Source: Porticoccaceae bacterium (GTDB lineage Bacteria; Pseudomonadota; Gammaproteobacteria; Pseudomonadales; Porticoccaceae). From it: a stretch of 49,360 nt of DNA. Below the pieces are notes generated by a model that saw only the letters and a program-made list of their open reading frames with translations, was not told the origin of the DNA and searched no databases. Both the position numbers and the translations under genes were made by a program. This document shows, in pieces, positions 25,159 to 35,067 of the stretch. The stretch is taken from positions 2,193 through 51,552 of the forward strand of contig JARGOV010000017.1 in the NCBI GenBank assembly GCA_029212965.1, written 5' to 3'. How positions within the stretch are numbered: the stretch's first letter is position 1; every line of letters begins with the position of its first letter.

Positions 25159-28100
25159 ACCTACCATCGCTCTCCATCCACCGCCATGTACTGACAACCA
25201 TGCTGTCGGCGGCACTCATTCTCTTTGGTGTCATTGGCTATTCGCGGGTCGGCGTCGACCGCTACCCATCCACGGAATTCCCGCTGGTAGCAGTGCAGAC
25301 CAATTTAATCGGGGCCAACCCGAGTGTGATTGACGCCTCTATTACCAACATCATCGAAACTGCGGTCAACTCAGTGCCCGGTATCGAGCACATCTCCTCT
25401 ACCTCCTCGCCCGGTAATTCCCGCGTCGTCATCACCTTCGACATGGACAAAAATATCAACGTCGCCTTTGACGAAGTGCAATCTAAGGTGAACCAGGTTC
25501 TCAACCAGCTGCCGACCGATGCTGACCCACCGATCGTTGCCAAGCTGGAGTTCGGCGCCTCTCCCATTATGTGGCTAGCCCTGGAAGGCGATCGCACGAT
25601 GCAGCAGCTCAACAGCTACGCCATTAACATCATTAAGAAAAACCTCGAGACCATTAATGGCGTCGGCGAAGTAAAAATCGGCGGCAAACGTGAGCGTACA
25701 ATCCGCATCAACCTCAATCTCGATAGCATGGCAGCCTTTAACGTGACCACTGGCGAAGTGCTTGCCGCTGTGAGAAATGAACATTTCATGATGCCCGGTG
25801 GGTTCTTGGTCAGCGGTGAAACCGAGCACATGGTGAAACTCGACATGGAGTATCACGATCCGCGAGAGCTGGCAAACCTGGTGGTTGCCTATCGAGACGG
25901 TGCGCCGCTCAAACTTGGAGATATTGGCAAAATTGAAGACGGTATGGCCGACCCTCGTAGCCTGGCTCGAGTCAATGGCAAACCTACTGTCGGCCTCGGT
26001 ATTGCTAAGATTGCCGAAGCAAATACGGTAGAAATCATCGACGAAGCCATGCGTCGTATTAACGAGGAAATTCGCCCACAGCTACCACCCGGCATGAAGC
26101 TTACCGTCGCTTCCGATGATTCACTCTTTGTTCGCGCCATGATCAGCTCCCTGGAAGAACATTTAGTCCTCGGCACCGTGTTAACGGCCTTTGTCGTGTG
26201 GATCTTTCTTAAAAGTCTTCGCTCCACCGTTATTATCGCTACTGCCATCCCCATTTCATTATTTGGCTCCATCGCCGCGATATACTTTTTTGGCTACACC
26301 CTCAATTCCATGACCCTGCTAGCGCTACTTTTGTTAATTGGCATTGTTGTTGACGACGCCATCGTAGTGCTGGAAAACATTTATCGCCACCGTGAATCCA
26401 TTGACCCCGATCCCCGTTCTGCGGCTATCCACGGCACATCTGAAGTGGTGTTTCCGGTGCTGGCAGCCACCCTATCGCTGGTCTCTATTTTTGTGCCAGT
26501 GATTTTCCTCGGTGGTGTTATCGGTCAGTTTTTCTCTTCCTTTGCAGTAGTGGTCACTGTTGGTGTGCTGATTTCCTGGTTTGTTTCCATGACCTTGACC
26601 CCCATGCTTTGTTCTCGTTTTCTAGAAGTTGAAGAACACAGCGGTGGTCTCTATTACTGGCTGGAGCGTAGCTTTCGTGGCATGGAGAACATCTACACCA
26701 AATTGCTGGGGTTAGCTTTGCGCTTTCGCTGGACTGTGATTGTCATTACCTGGCTACTGGTTTTTGGCAGCACTTTCTTTCTAAACGATATTGGCAAGGA
26801 GTACTCACCTGATCAGGACGAAGCCAGCTTTATGATTATTGTGCGTACGCCTCTCGGCTCTGGCCTAGGCTATTCCAGTGACCGTCTCGCCGAAGTCGAG
26901 GACATTTTGGCCGAGCACAACGACGTGATAATAAGCGCCTTCTTCGGACTCGGCACCAGCGGTCGCCAAGTCACCACGGCCGTAGGTTTCGTGCGCATGA
27001 CCCCAGCCGACGAGCGTGAGCTAAGCCAGCAAGAGCTGATTGCCATTCTCGCCAAAAAATTTGCCACCATCCCCGGGGCTAAAGCCTTTGCCGCACCTAT
27101 CCCGAAAATGGGTGGACAACGCGGAGAACCACTACAATTTGCCATTAACGGTCCCAATCTAGATGAAGTTGCCCGTCTCTCTTATCAACTTGAAGAGAAA
27201 CTAGCGGCTGTTGACGGCATTGGTTATATCGATCTTGACCTGAATCTGGCGTTGCCCCAATATCAGTTGCGAGTCGATAGCACTCGCGCTGCCGATCTTG
27301 GGTTTTCGAGTTATGATATTGCCGAGGCCGTCAATGTTATGGTCGGCGGTATGGACGTCGCTAAATATAACGACCACCCCGGCGATGGCGAACGCTACGA
27401 TGTGCGCATAAAAGCTGATGAAAGTTATTTTCAATCGGCGGATGACATCGACCGTATTTACCTGCGCTCGCGCACTGGCACCATGATTCGTATTGACACC
27501 GTAGCCCATCTGGAAGAAACCCTCGGGCCAGCCTCAATTTCGCGCTTCGACTTACGTTATTCTGCGCCTTTTTACGGCAAGCCTGAACTACCTTTGGCTG
27601 ACGCTATTGCTACCGTAAAACAACTGTCGGATGAGATTTTACCTGTCGGCTACACCCTGGTTTTTAAAGGTCAAGCCGAGGAATTCGGTAAAACGGCCAG
27701 CAATATGGTCTTCGCCTTCACCCTCGCCACAATTTTGCTGTACATGGTACTGGCCAGCCAGTTCAACTCATTTTTGCAACCACTGATTATTATGACCGCC
27801 CAACCCCTGGCCATGATCGGCGGCATCGCCCTGCTCTGGTTAACCAACAACACATTGAATACTTATTCAATGATTGGCCTGGTATTACTGGTTGGACTGG
27901 TGGCTAAAAATGCGATTCTGCTGGTTGATCTCACCAACCAGCGACGCAGTGACGGCAAAGCCATCGATGAAGCCTTGATCGAGGCCTGCCCAATTCGCCT
28001 GCGCCCGGTACTAATGACGTCTTTCACAGTTATTCTCGCTATGTTGCCAGCCGCAATGGGCTTTGGTGCTGGACACGAAACGAATGGGCCACTGTCAATT

Positions 28101-28229
28101 GCTGTTATTGGCGGTATGTTGTCATCCACCTTACTTACACTCATCGTTGTGCCTGCCGTTTATTCCATTCTGGAGGGCTTTCTCGAAACGCTCAAACGCT
28201 GGCTAACCACGAGAAAGCTGGCCAAGTAA
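25155..28229 (+). CDS. RND efflux permease (HAE1-like)
   Basis: A 1024-residue inner-membrane pump of normal RND length. The first membrane helix is at about 12-30, followed by a large periplasmic loop, then helices 2-6 from about 337. The proton-relay Asp400/Asp401 in GIVVDDAIVVLEN are present, and the second half repeats the plan with a second periplasmic loop and helices from about 855. It starts with GTG within GTGA shared with the adaptor stop. No outer-membrane factor gene is adjacent, so a shared TolC-like channel is likely. Drug, lipid or toxic-intermediate export are all possible. Confidence 0.93.
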   Translation: MNLPSLSIHRHVLTTMLSAALILFGVIGYSRVGVDRYPSTEFPLVAVQTNLIGANPSVIDASITNIIETAVNSVPGIEHISSTSSPGNSRVVITFDMDKNINVAFDEVQSKVNQVLNQLPTDADPPIVAKLEFGASPIMWLALEGDRTMQQLNSYAINIIKKNLETINGVGEVKIGGKRERTIRINLNLDSMAAFNVTTGEVLAAVRNEHFMMPGGFLVSGETEHMVKLDMEYHDPRELANLVVAYRDGAPLKLGDIGKIEDGMADPRSLARVNGKPTVGLGIAKIAEANTVEIIDEAMRRINEEIRPQLPPGMKLTVASDDSLFVRAMISSLEEHLVLGTVLTAFVVWIFLKSLRSTVIIATAIPISLFGSIAAIYFFGYTLNSMTLLALLLLIGIVVDDAIVVLENIYRHRESIDPDPRSAAIHGTSEVVFPVLAATLSLVSIFVPVIFLGGVIGQFFSSFAVVVTVGVLISWFVSMTLTPMLCSRFLEVEEHSGGLYYWLERSFRGMENIYTKLLGLALRFRWTVIVITWLLVFGSTFFLNDIGKEYSPDQDEASFMIIVRTPLGSGLGYSSDRLAEVEDILAEHNDVIISAFFGLGTSGRQVTTAVGFVRMTPADERELSQQELIAILAKKFATIPGAKAFAAPIPKMGGQRGEPLQFAINGPNLDEVARLSYQLEEKLAAVDGIGYIDLDLNLALPQYQLRVDSTRAADLGFSSYDIAEAVNVMVGGMDVAKYNDHPGDGERYDVRIKADESYFQSADDIDRIYLRSRTGTMIRIDTVAHLEETLGPASISRFDLRYSAPFYGKPELPLADAIATVKQLSDEILPVGYTLVFKGQAEEFGKTASNMVFAFTLATILLYMVLASQFNSFLQPLIIMTAQPLAMIGGIALLWLTNNTLNTYSMIGLVLLVGLVAKNAILLVDLTNQRRSDGKAIDEALIEACPIRLRPVLMTSFTVILAMLPAAMGFGAGHETNGPLSIAVIGGMLSSTLLTLIVVPAVYSILEGFLETLKRWLTTRKLAK

Positions 28230-28279
28230 ACGACCAAATAAGCAGCGTCATTCAAGCAACCGAGGTTAATCACCTGCCA

Positions 28280-28320
28280 ATTCTCTACGGGGCTCTAAAC
28301 TTGTCAGCCCCGTAGAGAAT
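28280..28320. repeat. Perfect 15-bp inverted repeat after the RND genes
   Basis: Arms 28280-28294 and 28306-28320 (core CTCTACGGGGCT) are fully complementary around an 11-base spacer. No T-run follows on either strand, so it is not a standard intrinsic terminator. It may act as a rho-assisted terminator, an mRNA 3'-end stabiliser or a protein site. Confidence 0.75.
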
Positions 28321-28428
28321 GTTGCACTATCCCTCTCGAGCACGATCCCATCCCAGCACGACCCTGACGCCTAACATTGCGTGCTGGTGATTAATTCCCA
28401 ACTTGCCACCAGAATAGAGGTCAGTTCG

Positions 28429-29190
28429 ATGCGATTTGACAGCGTTAATTATGAAACACACGGTACTACCGCCCTTATCACTTTCGACGAGCCCGACAAG
28501 CTCAATGCCCTAAGCTCCGGGATTCGATCAGGTTTTTGCAAAGCTCTGGATCAGGCTCGCCATGACGACAATGTTCGCGTTATCGTATTGACTGGCGCCG
28601 GTACTAAGTCTTTCTGCGCCGGTGCTGATATCAGCGGCTTCGAATTCACCCCTAGCTATGCCAAAAACTTTATAGACGAAGTGCTCGATATCCTCGCGCT
28701 GGCCGAACAAATCCATAAGCCCGTTATCGCGGCGGTCAACGGCTACGCTTTTGGCGGCGGCTTTGAAATATCCATCGCCTGCGACTTTATTATCGCCTCT
28801 GAGCAAGCCAGGTTTTCAGTTCCAGAAATTCAACTCGGCCTCTTGCCCGGCTTTGCCATCGCCCGACTGAATAAATTAATCGGCCGCCAACAAGCCAAAT
28901 ACCTGAGTATGACCGGTGTCAAACTCAGTGCCGAAGAAGCGAAAGACTTAGGGCTTGTTCTGAAGGTTGTGCCACACGAACAACTGCTAGCAGAAGCCTT
29001 TGCACTAGCCGATGAAATAGCCAGTAAGCCACAAATGGCTATTCGCTACGCGAAGTCGATCTACAATCGTGAACTCGGCGGCGACGATTTAACCTACGCA
29101 AAGGACGCGATGCCTTTCCTGTTTCTCGATGACGACACCAAAGAGGGCGTTACGGCCTTTCGTGAAAAGCGCAAACCCGTTTTTAAATAG
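28429..29190 (+). CDS. Enoyl-CoA hydratase/isomerase
   Basis: A 253-residue crotonase-family enzyme. The oxyanion-hole motifs are CAGAD (63-67) and GGGFE (109-113), and both acid/base glutamates are present: Glu113 and Glu133 (VPEIQLG), as in true hydratases. It should hydrate 2-enoyl-CoA in beta-oxidation-type degradation. The frame is open to a GTG at 28381, but GAGG upstream of the ATG at 28429 and family length favour 28429. A transporter gene follows by 31 bp on the same strand. Confidence 0.9.
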   Translation: MRFDSVNYETHGTTALITFDEPDKLNALSSGIRSGFCKALDQARHDDNVRVIVLTGAGTKSFCAGADISGFEFTPSYAKNFIDEVLDILALAEQIHKPVIAAVNGYAFGGGFEISIACDFIIASEQARFSVPEIQLGLLPGFAIARLNKLIGRQQAKYLSMTGVKLSAEEAKDLGLVLKVVPHEQLLAEAFALADEIASKPQMAIRYAKSIYNRELGGDDLTYAKDAMPFLFLDDDTKEGVTAFREKRKPVFK

Positions 29191-29221
29191 ACCACTCGTA
29201 ACGCTTACATAGGCTTACCCC

Positions 29222-30589
29222 ATGGCTGTTAAAGACGCTGTAAGGGAGCGTGGGCAGTTTTCCTCGCGTTTCGGTTTTATCACCGCAGCGACCGGCTCAG
29301 CTGTAGGGCTAGGCAATATTTGGGGCTTTCCGACCCAAACAGCTAGCCATGGCGGCGGCGCTTTTGTGCTGGTTTACCTCGTTCTCGCCTTCTTGCTCGC
29401 CTATCCGGCTTTAATGGCAGAGCTGATCATCGGTCGTCACACACGGAGTAACATGGTCAGCGCCCTACCCCAACTGACGACAAGCCCGATGCTGAAAATA
29501 GTCGGGCGCGCAACTGGCTTGTTTGGGGTAGTAACCGCCAGTTTAATTCTCAGCTTTTACGCCATCGTCGCCAGTTGGCTAATGGTCCAGGTGCCCGCCG
29601 CACTGGCAGACATCGGCGGCCAGGGTCCGGCAGAAAACTGGCTCAATCAACCGAGCTTACTGCGCGATAGTCTTTTCTGTGGCCTGTTTTCACTGCTCAC
29701 TGCAGGCATTGTCGCTCGGGGTGTTACAGCGGGAATCGAGCGCTGGTCAACCCGGCTTATGCCGGCCCTGGTGTTACTGATACTCGGTCTGGTCGGCACT
29801 GTGCTTACCTTGCCCGGGGCGATGGAGGGTCTGCGTCTTTATCTGATACCCAATTTCAATCTACTTACCGGCCCTAGTTTGCTAACTAGCGCCATGGGCC
29901 AGGCCTTTTTTTCACTTTCCCTCGGCGTTGGCACCATGCTGGTTTATGGCTCCTACGTGAGTAAAGCTGACAATCTACCACTCACAGGAGCCTACGTTGC
30001 GCTAATTGATACCGGCATCGCCTTTCTCGCCGGCCTGCTGATTATCCCCGCTATGTTCGTCGCTCAGCAGCGGGGCATTGAAATTTACAACAGCGATAAC
30101 ACACTCATCGCCGGGCCCGATTTAATCCTACAAACCCTGCCCAGCCTGTTTAATTCTCTCGGCTTTGCCGGGGCCTTTATTGGCCTAATTTTCTTTCTAC
30201 TATTAACGATTGCCGCACTGACTTCATCAATATCTATGCTTGAAGTCCCTGTTACCTTTGTCCTCGAAAAATTTAAAATTAGCCGCTACCACGCTACCTG
30301 GCTTGTCGCTAGCATCATCTTTAGCCTTAGCCTGCTAATACTTAACAATTTTGACCAATTATTCACCGGCGTGATTCGCCTCACCACGACATATAGCCAA
30401 CCCTTGCTCGGCGTTATGCTCTGTGTATTTGCAGGTTGGGTACTACATCGCAATAAATTGCTAAGTGAGATCAGTAAGGGTTTTGCCGGAGCTAAGACCA
30501 GCCTATTCTGGAAAATTTGGCCAAGCTATATCCGCTTTATTTGCCCCTTGCTGATTATTCTTATGTTTGTACAGAACACCCGCAGCTAA
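29222..30589 (+). CDS. Sodium-dependent transporter, NSS/SNF family
   Basis: A 455-residue inner-membrane protein with about 11-12 membrane helices and the LeuT-fold first helix GSAVGLGNIWGFPTQ (25-39). It takes up amino acids or related solutes with sodium. The extracellular gate arginine of LeuT (NFLRFP) is Gly35 here; this variant recurs in a bacterial subgroup, but it means gating differs from LeuT. GGGAFVLVYL and LMAELIIGRHTRSN follow as in the family. It lies behind the enoyl-CoA hydratase and is convergent with the next gene. Confidence 0.9.
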   Translation: MAVKDAVRERGQFSSRFGFITAATGSAVGLGNIWGFPTQTASHGGGAFVLVYLVLAFLLAYPALMAELIIGRHTRSNMVSALPQLTTSPMLKIVGRATGLFGVVTASLILSFYAIVASWLMVQVPAALADIGGQGPAENWLNQPSLLRDSLFCGLFSLLTAGIVARGVTAGIERWSTRLMPALVLLILGLVGTVLTLPGAMEGLRLYLIPNFNLLTGPSLLTSAMGQAFFSLSLGVGTMLVYGSYVSKADNLPLTGAYVALIDTGIAFLAGLLIIPAMFVAQQRGIEIYNSDNTLIAGPDLILQTLPSLFNSLGFAGAFIGLIFFLLLTIAALTSSISMLEVPVTFVLEKFKISRYHATWLVASIIFSLSLLILNNFDQLFTGVIRLTTTYSQPLLGVMLCVFAGWVLHRNKLLSEISKGFAGAKTSLFWKIWPSYIRFICPLLIILMFVQNTRS

Positions 30590-30613
30590 ATAACGGGTAA
30601 AAGCGATGAATAA

Positions 30614-31318
30614 TTATTTCTGCGGTAATTTACTCAATAAATTTCGAGCCACCTCTTCAACCACTAGCTGGAAGGTTATCGGTCTCTCGGAGAAAGAGTC
30701 ATTGGAATACATCAGCTCTTCAGTCCCTTCCCAGACAATAGTACCGTTTTCGCTGTCCCATACCTGTAGAAACAAACGAATATTCGCCTGTTTAGTCTGA
30801 ATCATACGCCACCCCAACATCCCAAAACGTCCTTTTGCTCCCTGTTCAAAACCAGAAAGTTTCAATTGCGCCAGATAGCGAACGTCTGCGACGGCCCCCA
30901 CTTTTTTGAGTGAAGATTGCTTGAAAATGCCCGTATCGCTGTAATCGATATACATTTGTTTGTACTCATCAGCCAGATCGGCGTGATTGATAGCGCTGAG
31001 TGTTTCCGGCAAACCGACGACCCGCAGATGAGGTCGTTCTTCCTCAAGTACGCGGGCAAAAATAAAAGCCAAACTTTGTATGTCCTGCTCGCGCCCAGTC
31101 ACCGTTGAAGGCGTAATAAAACCTAGACCATAACTTTCGAAATCATTGACGGCTAAAGCAATATTTTCGAATTCAACCGAGGCATGAATCTGATGATTGG
31201 CGCAGCCTGTATTTAAAAAAAAGAGCACTGCCAGCAAACCCATGGCCCAAAAATTATTCACCGGAATCTTCTTAACCGGCAAGGAATATGTACTGAGTAC
31301 CAGTTTTTGATGCAGCAA
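30614..31318 (-). CDS. Unknown lipoprotein
   Basis: A 234-residue protein I do not recognise. A hydrophobic segment (MGLLAVLFFLNTGC) ends in a lipobox with Cys, so it is probably a lipoprotein. The mature part alternates strands and helices, with RYLAQLKLSGFEQGAKG and WDSENGTIVWEGTEEL, recalling lipoproteins that are expected to bind envelope components. The frame opens at a TTG at 31372; a second TTG at 31318 has AAGGAG 6 bases upstream, and ATG at 31243 has no clear ribosome site. I take 31318, with moderate confidence. It is convergent with the NSS gene and divergent from the CoA-transferase. Confidence 0.68.
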   Translation of the reverse strand: MLHQKLVLSTYSLPVKKIPVNNFWAMGLLAVLFFLNTGCANHQIHASVEFENIALAVNDFESYGLGFITPSTVTGREQDIQSLAFIFARVLEEERPHLRVVGLPETLSAINHADLADEYKQMYIDYSDTGIFKQSSLKKVGAVADVRYLAQLKLSGFEQGAKGRFGMLGWRMIQTKQANIRLFLQVWDSENGTIVWEGTEELMYSNDSFSERPITFQLVVEEVARNLLSKLPQK

Positions 31319-31505
31319 AATATTCTCCTTTTTTAACCTTGCTCCACTATATATGTAGTCGCAATTCAGCAAATTTGCTCGGTTTAATCACTCATATAAT
31401 ACCCACCATTTTTCTGTTACCTTCTGTCGGATAAAACTAAACCTGACAACACATAAGGGCATAAGCTGGCAGGTAACAATAATAATGACTCAAGGAGCGC
31501 CAATC

Positions 31506-32726
31506 ATGACCAATAATAAACAACATATGCTAAGTGGCATACGCATTCTCGACCTCACCCGCGCTTTAGCCGGGCCGAGCTGCACCCGCATGTTTGCGGA
31601 ACTGGGGGCGGAAGTCATCAAAATTGAACCCGCAGCAAATGGCGATATGGTCAGAGGCATATCCAAATTGCGAGGCGAACGTAGCCTGTACATTATTCAA
31701 CAAAGCCTCAACAAAAAAAGCCTTTGCGTCAATCTGCGCGACCCAGAGGGACTGGCACTTATCAAAGAACTTGTGCCCCATTGCGACGCTGTCGTGGAAA
31801 ACTTTAAACCGGGCATTATGGCTCAAATGGGACTAGGCTATGATGAGCTCTGCAAGCTCAAGTCCGATATTATTCTCTGCTCGATTTCGGCCCTCGGTCA
31901 AACGGGGCCTCTCTCTCATAAACCAGGCTACGACTATATTGCCCAAGCCTACGCTGGCATTACCTCAATGATCGGTGAGGCCGACGAAGCGCCGCACATA
32001 CCACTGGCCGGCATTGGCGATGTCAGCACCGGAGTGCACGGCGCTTTTGCCATTGCTGCTGCTCTGCTCGACCGTGCCCGCACAGGCAAGGGCCAGCACC
32101 TCGACATCGCTATACTCGACTGCTACTACCATTGTCACGAAATCAACGTGCATCAAGCCAGCGGCAGTGGTGGCGAGATTAAACCCACGCGCGCCGGCCG
32201 CCACCTCAGTTACCTCTGCCCAGCTGGCATATTCACAGGACGTGGAGGCAGTCTAGTACTCATGGGATTTATGCATCACTGGCCCGACCTTTGTGCTGCC
32301 ATGGGCCGCCCCGAATTGGTCGAAGACCCGCTATTTATTTCCGACGCTGCACGACTTGAACGCCGCGAGGAAGTGGTGCAGCTCATTGAAGAATGGCTTA
32401 TCACTTTTGACGATGTGCATAGCGCGGTTAGCACCCTCGAAAGCCACGGTATACCGTGTGCACCCATCTTAAGCGTCGAGGAAACATTGAGCTACCCTCA
32501 CCTGGTCGAGCGGGGCACAGTGCGCACCGTCGAAGACCCTCTCGCTGGAAAGTTCCAAATGCCCGGTATGCCAATAAAAAGCAGCGCCTACCCCGAAGAA
32601 AACAATTATCGCGCACCCACTCTGGGTGAACACAATCGGGAAATACTGCGGGACTTCCTTAAACGTAGCGATGTGGAGATTGATGCACTGGTAGAGGCAG
32701 GGGTGTTGGCTAGTGGGGAGTATTAA
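31506..32726 (+). CDS. CaiB/BaiF family (class III) CoA-transferase
   Basis: A 406-residue CoA-transferase that moves CoA between carboxylic acids. LDLTRALAGPSCTRMFAELGAEVIKIE opens the protein as in the family, and Asp172 in GDVSTG is the expected acyl-anhydride-forming aspartate. GSGGEIKPTRAGRHLS and GIPCAPILSVEE are also typical. AAGGAG 9 bases before the ATG at 31506 decides the start over the ATG at 31485. Its acid substrate is unknown; with the enoyl-CoA hydratase nearby, activation of a carboxylic acid for beta-oxidation-like degradation is a fair guess. Confidence 0.9.
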   Translation: MTNNKQHMLSGIRILDLTRALAGPSCTRMFAELGAEVIKIEPAANGDMVRGISKLRGERSLYIIQQSLNKKSLCVNLRDPEGLALIKELVPHCDAVVENFKPGIMAQMGLGYDELCKLKSDIILCSISALGQTGPLSHKPGYDYIAQAYAGITSMIGEADEAPHIPLAGIGDVSTGVHGAFAIAAALLDRARTGKGQHLDIAILDCYYHCHEINVHQASGSGGEIKPTRAGRHLSYLCPAGIFTGRGGSLVLMGFMHHWPDLCAAMGRPELVEDPLFISDAARLERREEVVQLIEEWLITFDDVHSAVSTLESHGIPCAPILSVEETLSYPHLVERGTVRTVEDPLAGKFQMPGMPIKSSAYPEENNYRAPTLGEHNREILRDFLKRSDVEIDALVEAGVLASGEY

Positions 32727-32741
32727 TTAAACAACCGTAAA

Positions 32742-33791
32742 TTACTCCACATAACCCTCTGGATTCTGACACTGCCAGTGCCAGCTATCTTGCATCATTT
32801 GCGGCAGACTTTGTTCGGCTCGCCAATTAAGTTCCCGCTGGGCTTTACCCGGCTCAGCCCAGCAGGCGGGAATATCGCCAGGGCGGCGGGCGGCTATTGT
32901 ATAGGGCACTTTGGCATTAGTTGCCGCTTCAAACGCTGCAATCATCTCTAGTACGGAGTAACCCTGCCCAGTACCCAAGTTCCAGGTGTGGCAGCCGGTG
33001 GGATTCTTTTCATCCAACAAAAACTGCAGCGCCTTCACGTGTCCAGCAACCAGATCGACCACGTGAATATAGTCACGTACACCGGTGCCATCAGGCGTCG
33101 GATAGTCGTCACCATACACGGTGAGTTCAGGCTGTTTACCTAATGCCACCTGCAGCATATACGGCAACAGATTATTGGGCACACCATTAGGCGCTTCGCC
33201 AATCATGCCACTGGGATGGGCACCAACCGGATTGAAATAGCGCAGCAAACCCACCCGCCAAAACTCAGCATCATCCAAACGGTCAGCCTCTGCCAAATCG
33301 CAGAAGACCCCTTCAATCATTTTTTTCGAGCCGCCATAAGGGTTGGTCGTTTGCAAAGGAAAAGATTCATCGATAGGCACCGCGTGGGGCTCCCCGTAAA
33401 CGGTCGCCGATGAGCTAAAAATAATGCACCCAACACCATGGCACTGCATCGCTTCGCAAAGAGTCAGGGTGCCGGCCACATTGTTTTGGTAGTACAGTAA
33501 TGGGTTGGTGCAGGATTCGCCCACCGCTTTTAAACCGGCGAAGTGCATAACCGCATCAATTGAGTACTGATTAAATAAGGTATCGAGGGTTGAGGCATCA
33601 CAGATATCACCTTCGATAGAATCAAAGTCTTTGCCGGTGATGGTCTTGACACGAGCCAGTGACAACGGCGAGCTATTAACTAAATTGTCGATCACGACAA
33701 TCTTATAGCCCGCATCAAGCAAGGCAACACAGGCGTGACTGCCGATATAACCCGCCCCGCCGGTGACTAATACTGTTGTGTTTCCATTCAT
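32742..33791 (-). CDS. galE: UDP-glucose 4-epimerase
   Basis: A 349-residue extended SDR that interconverts UDP-glucose and UDP-galactose. GGAGYIG (11-17), SSSATVYG (126-133) and Tyr152/Lys156 in YGGSKK are present, with GVRDYIHVVDLV and the AAGHTW-like CHTWNLGTGQGYSV run of GalE proteins. The frame opens at 33836, but AGGAAG 9 bases before the ATG at 33791 and the position of the Rossmann strand fix the start. It is divergent from the rml genes and convergent with the CoA-transferase. Confidence 0.93.
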   Translation of the reverse strand: MNGNTTVLVTGGAGYIGSHACVALLDAGYKIVVIDNLVNSSPLSLARVKTITGKDFDSIEGDICDASTLDTLFNQYSIDAVMHFAGLKAVGESCTNPLLYYQNNVAGTLTLCEAMQCHGVGCIIFSSSATVYGEPHAVPIDESFPLQTTNPYGGSKKMIEGVFCDLAEADRLDDAEFWRVGLLRYFNPVGAHPSGMIGEAPNGVPNNLLPYMLQVALGKQPELTVYGDDYPTPDGTGVRDYIHVVDLVAGHVKALQFLLDEKNPTGCHTWNLGTGQGYSVLEMIAAFEAATNAKVPYTIAARRPGDIPACWAEPGKAQRELNWRAEQSLPQMMQDSWHWQCQNPEGYVE

Positions 33792-33954
33792 CAATACGGT
33801 CTTCCTATAACTGAGTAACACGGCACGTAAATACACGGCCTAGGCCACTGATAATAAAATCGTTAGCGGCAAAGTATATTACAATCCTCCTCACCCAAGA
33901 GGGACAAAAGCTGAAAACAAACACAACACACACGTGCAAGGGATGACACAGTCA

Positions 33955-35067
33955 ATGAGCGCCAAAACCATTTTTATCACCGGCGGTGCTGGTTTTATCG
34001 GCTCCGCGCTGATCCGTTATCTCATTGCCGATACAAACTGCCATGTAGTCAATGTCGACAAGCTCACCTACGCTGGCAACCTCGAATCACTGGCCAGTGT
34101 CACCGACAGTGAACGCTATCACTTTGAGCGCGAAGATATTTGCGATGCCGCGGCGATGACCCGCCTGCTCGCCCAATATCGGCCCGATGCCATTATGCAT
34201 CTCGCAGCCGAAAGCCATGTTGACCGCTCTATTACTGGCCCCGCTGCGTTTATAGAGACCAACATTAACGGTACCTTCACCCTGCTCGAAGCGGCACGGC
34301 AGTACTGGGAAGCCCTTGATGACAAGAACAAAGTCGCTTTTCGCTTCCACCATATTTCCACCGACGAAGTTTACGGCGACCTCGAACCCGGCCTGCTGTT
34401 TACCGAAGATACCGCCTACGCACCCAGTTCCCCCTACTCTGCGAGCAAGGCCGCATCTGATCATTTAGTTAGAGCCTGGCAGCGCACCTATGACTTCCCA
34501 GTACTTATCACCAATTGCTCGAACAATTACGGCCCCAACCATTTTCCCGAGAAGCTTATCCCCCTGATGATCCTCAATGCCCTCGCGGGTAAAGCCTTAC
34601 CCATTTACGGTGACGGCCAGCAAATTCGCGACTGGCTGTATGTAGAGGATCATGTTCGCGCCCTGTATTGCGTACTGACCACAGGGAAAATTGGCGAAAC
34701 CTACAATATCGGCGGCCATAACGAGAAAACCAATCTCGACGTCGTCACCACCCTGTGCCAAATACTCGAACAACTGGCACCCGACAAACCCGCCGGTGTC
34801 ACCAACTACGTTGACCTGATCACCTACGTCCCCGACCGCCCCGGTCACGATTTACGGTACGCCATTGACGCCAGCAAAATACAGCGTGAACTGGGCTGGC
34901 AACCACAGGAAACCTTCGATAGCGGCCTACTGAAAACAGTCGAGTGGTTTATCAACAATCGAGCCTGGGTTGAAAATGTCAGCAGCGGCGCCTACCAGCA
35001 GTGGATAGACCAACACTATGAGACCCAGCACGACGAAGCCCAGAGTCATGAAGGACCGGTACGATGA
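33955..35067 (+). CDS. rmlB: dTDP-glucose 4,6-dehydratase
   Basis: Converts dTDP-glucose to dTDP-4-keto-6-deoxyglucose in dTDP-rhamnose synthesis. GGAGFIG is at 10-16, HISTDEVYG (Thr136, Asp137, Glu138) and Tyr161/Lys165 in [10 protein letters not shown] form the active site. It is 370 residues from the ATG at 33955; an in-frame ATG at 33943 touches its own AAGGG and is less likely. Its stop overlaps the rmlD start by 4 bp (ATGA), so they are coupled. Confidence 0.95.
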   Translation: MSAKTIFITGGAGFIGSALIRYLIADTNCHVVNVDKLTYAGNLESLASVTDSERYHFEREDICDAAAMTRLLAQYRPDAIMHLAAESHVDRSITGPAAFIETNINGTFTLLEAARQYWEALDDKNKVAFRFHHISTDEVYGDLEPGLLFTEDTAYAPSSPYSASKAASDHLVRAWQRTYDFPVLITNCSNNYGPNHFPEKLIPLMILNALAGKALPIYGDGQQIRDWLYVEDHVRALYCVLTTGKIGETYNIGGHNEKTNLDVVTTLCQILEQLAPDKPAGVTNYVDLITYVPDRPGHDLRYAIDASKIQRELGWQPQETFDSGLLKTVEWFINNRAWVENVSSGAYQQWIDQHYETQHDEAQSHEGPVR

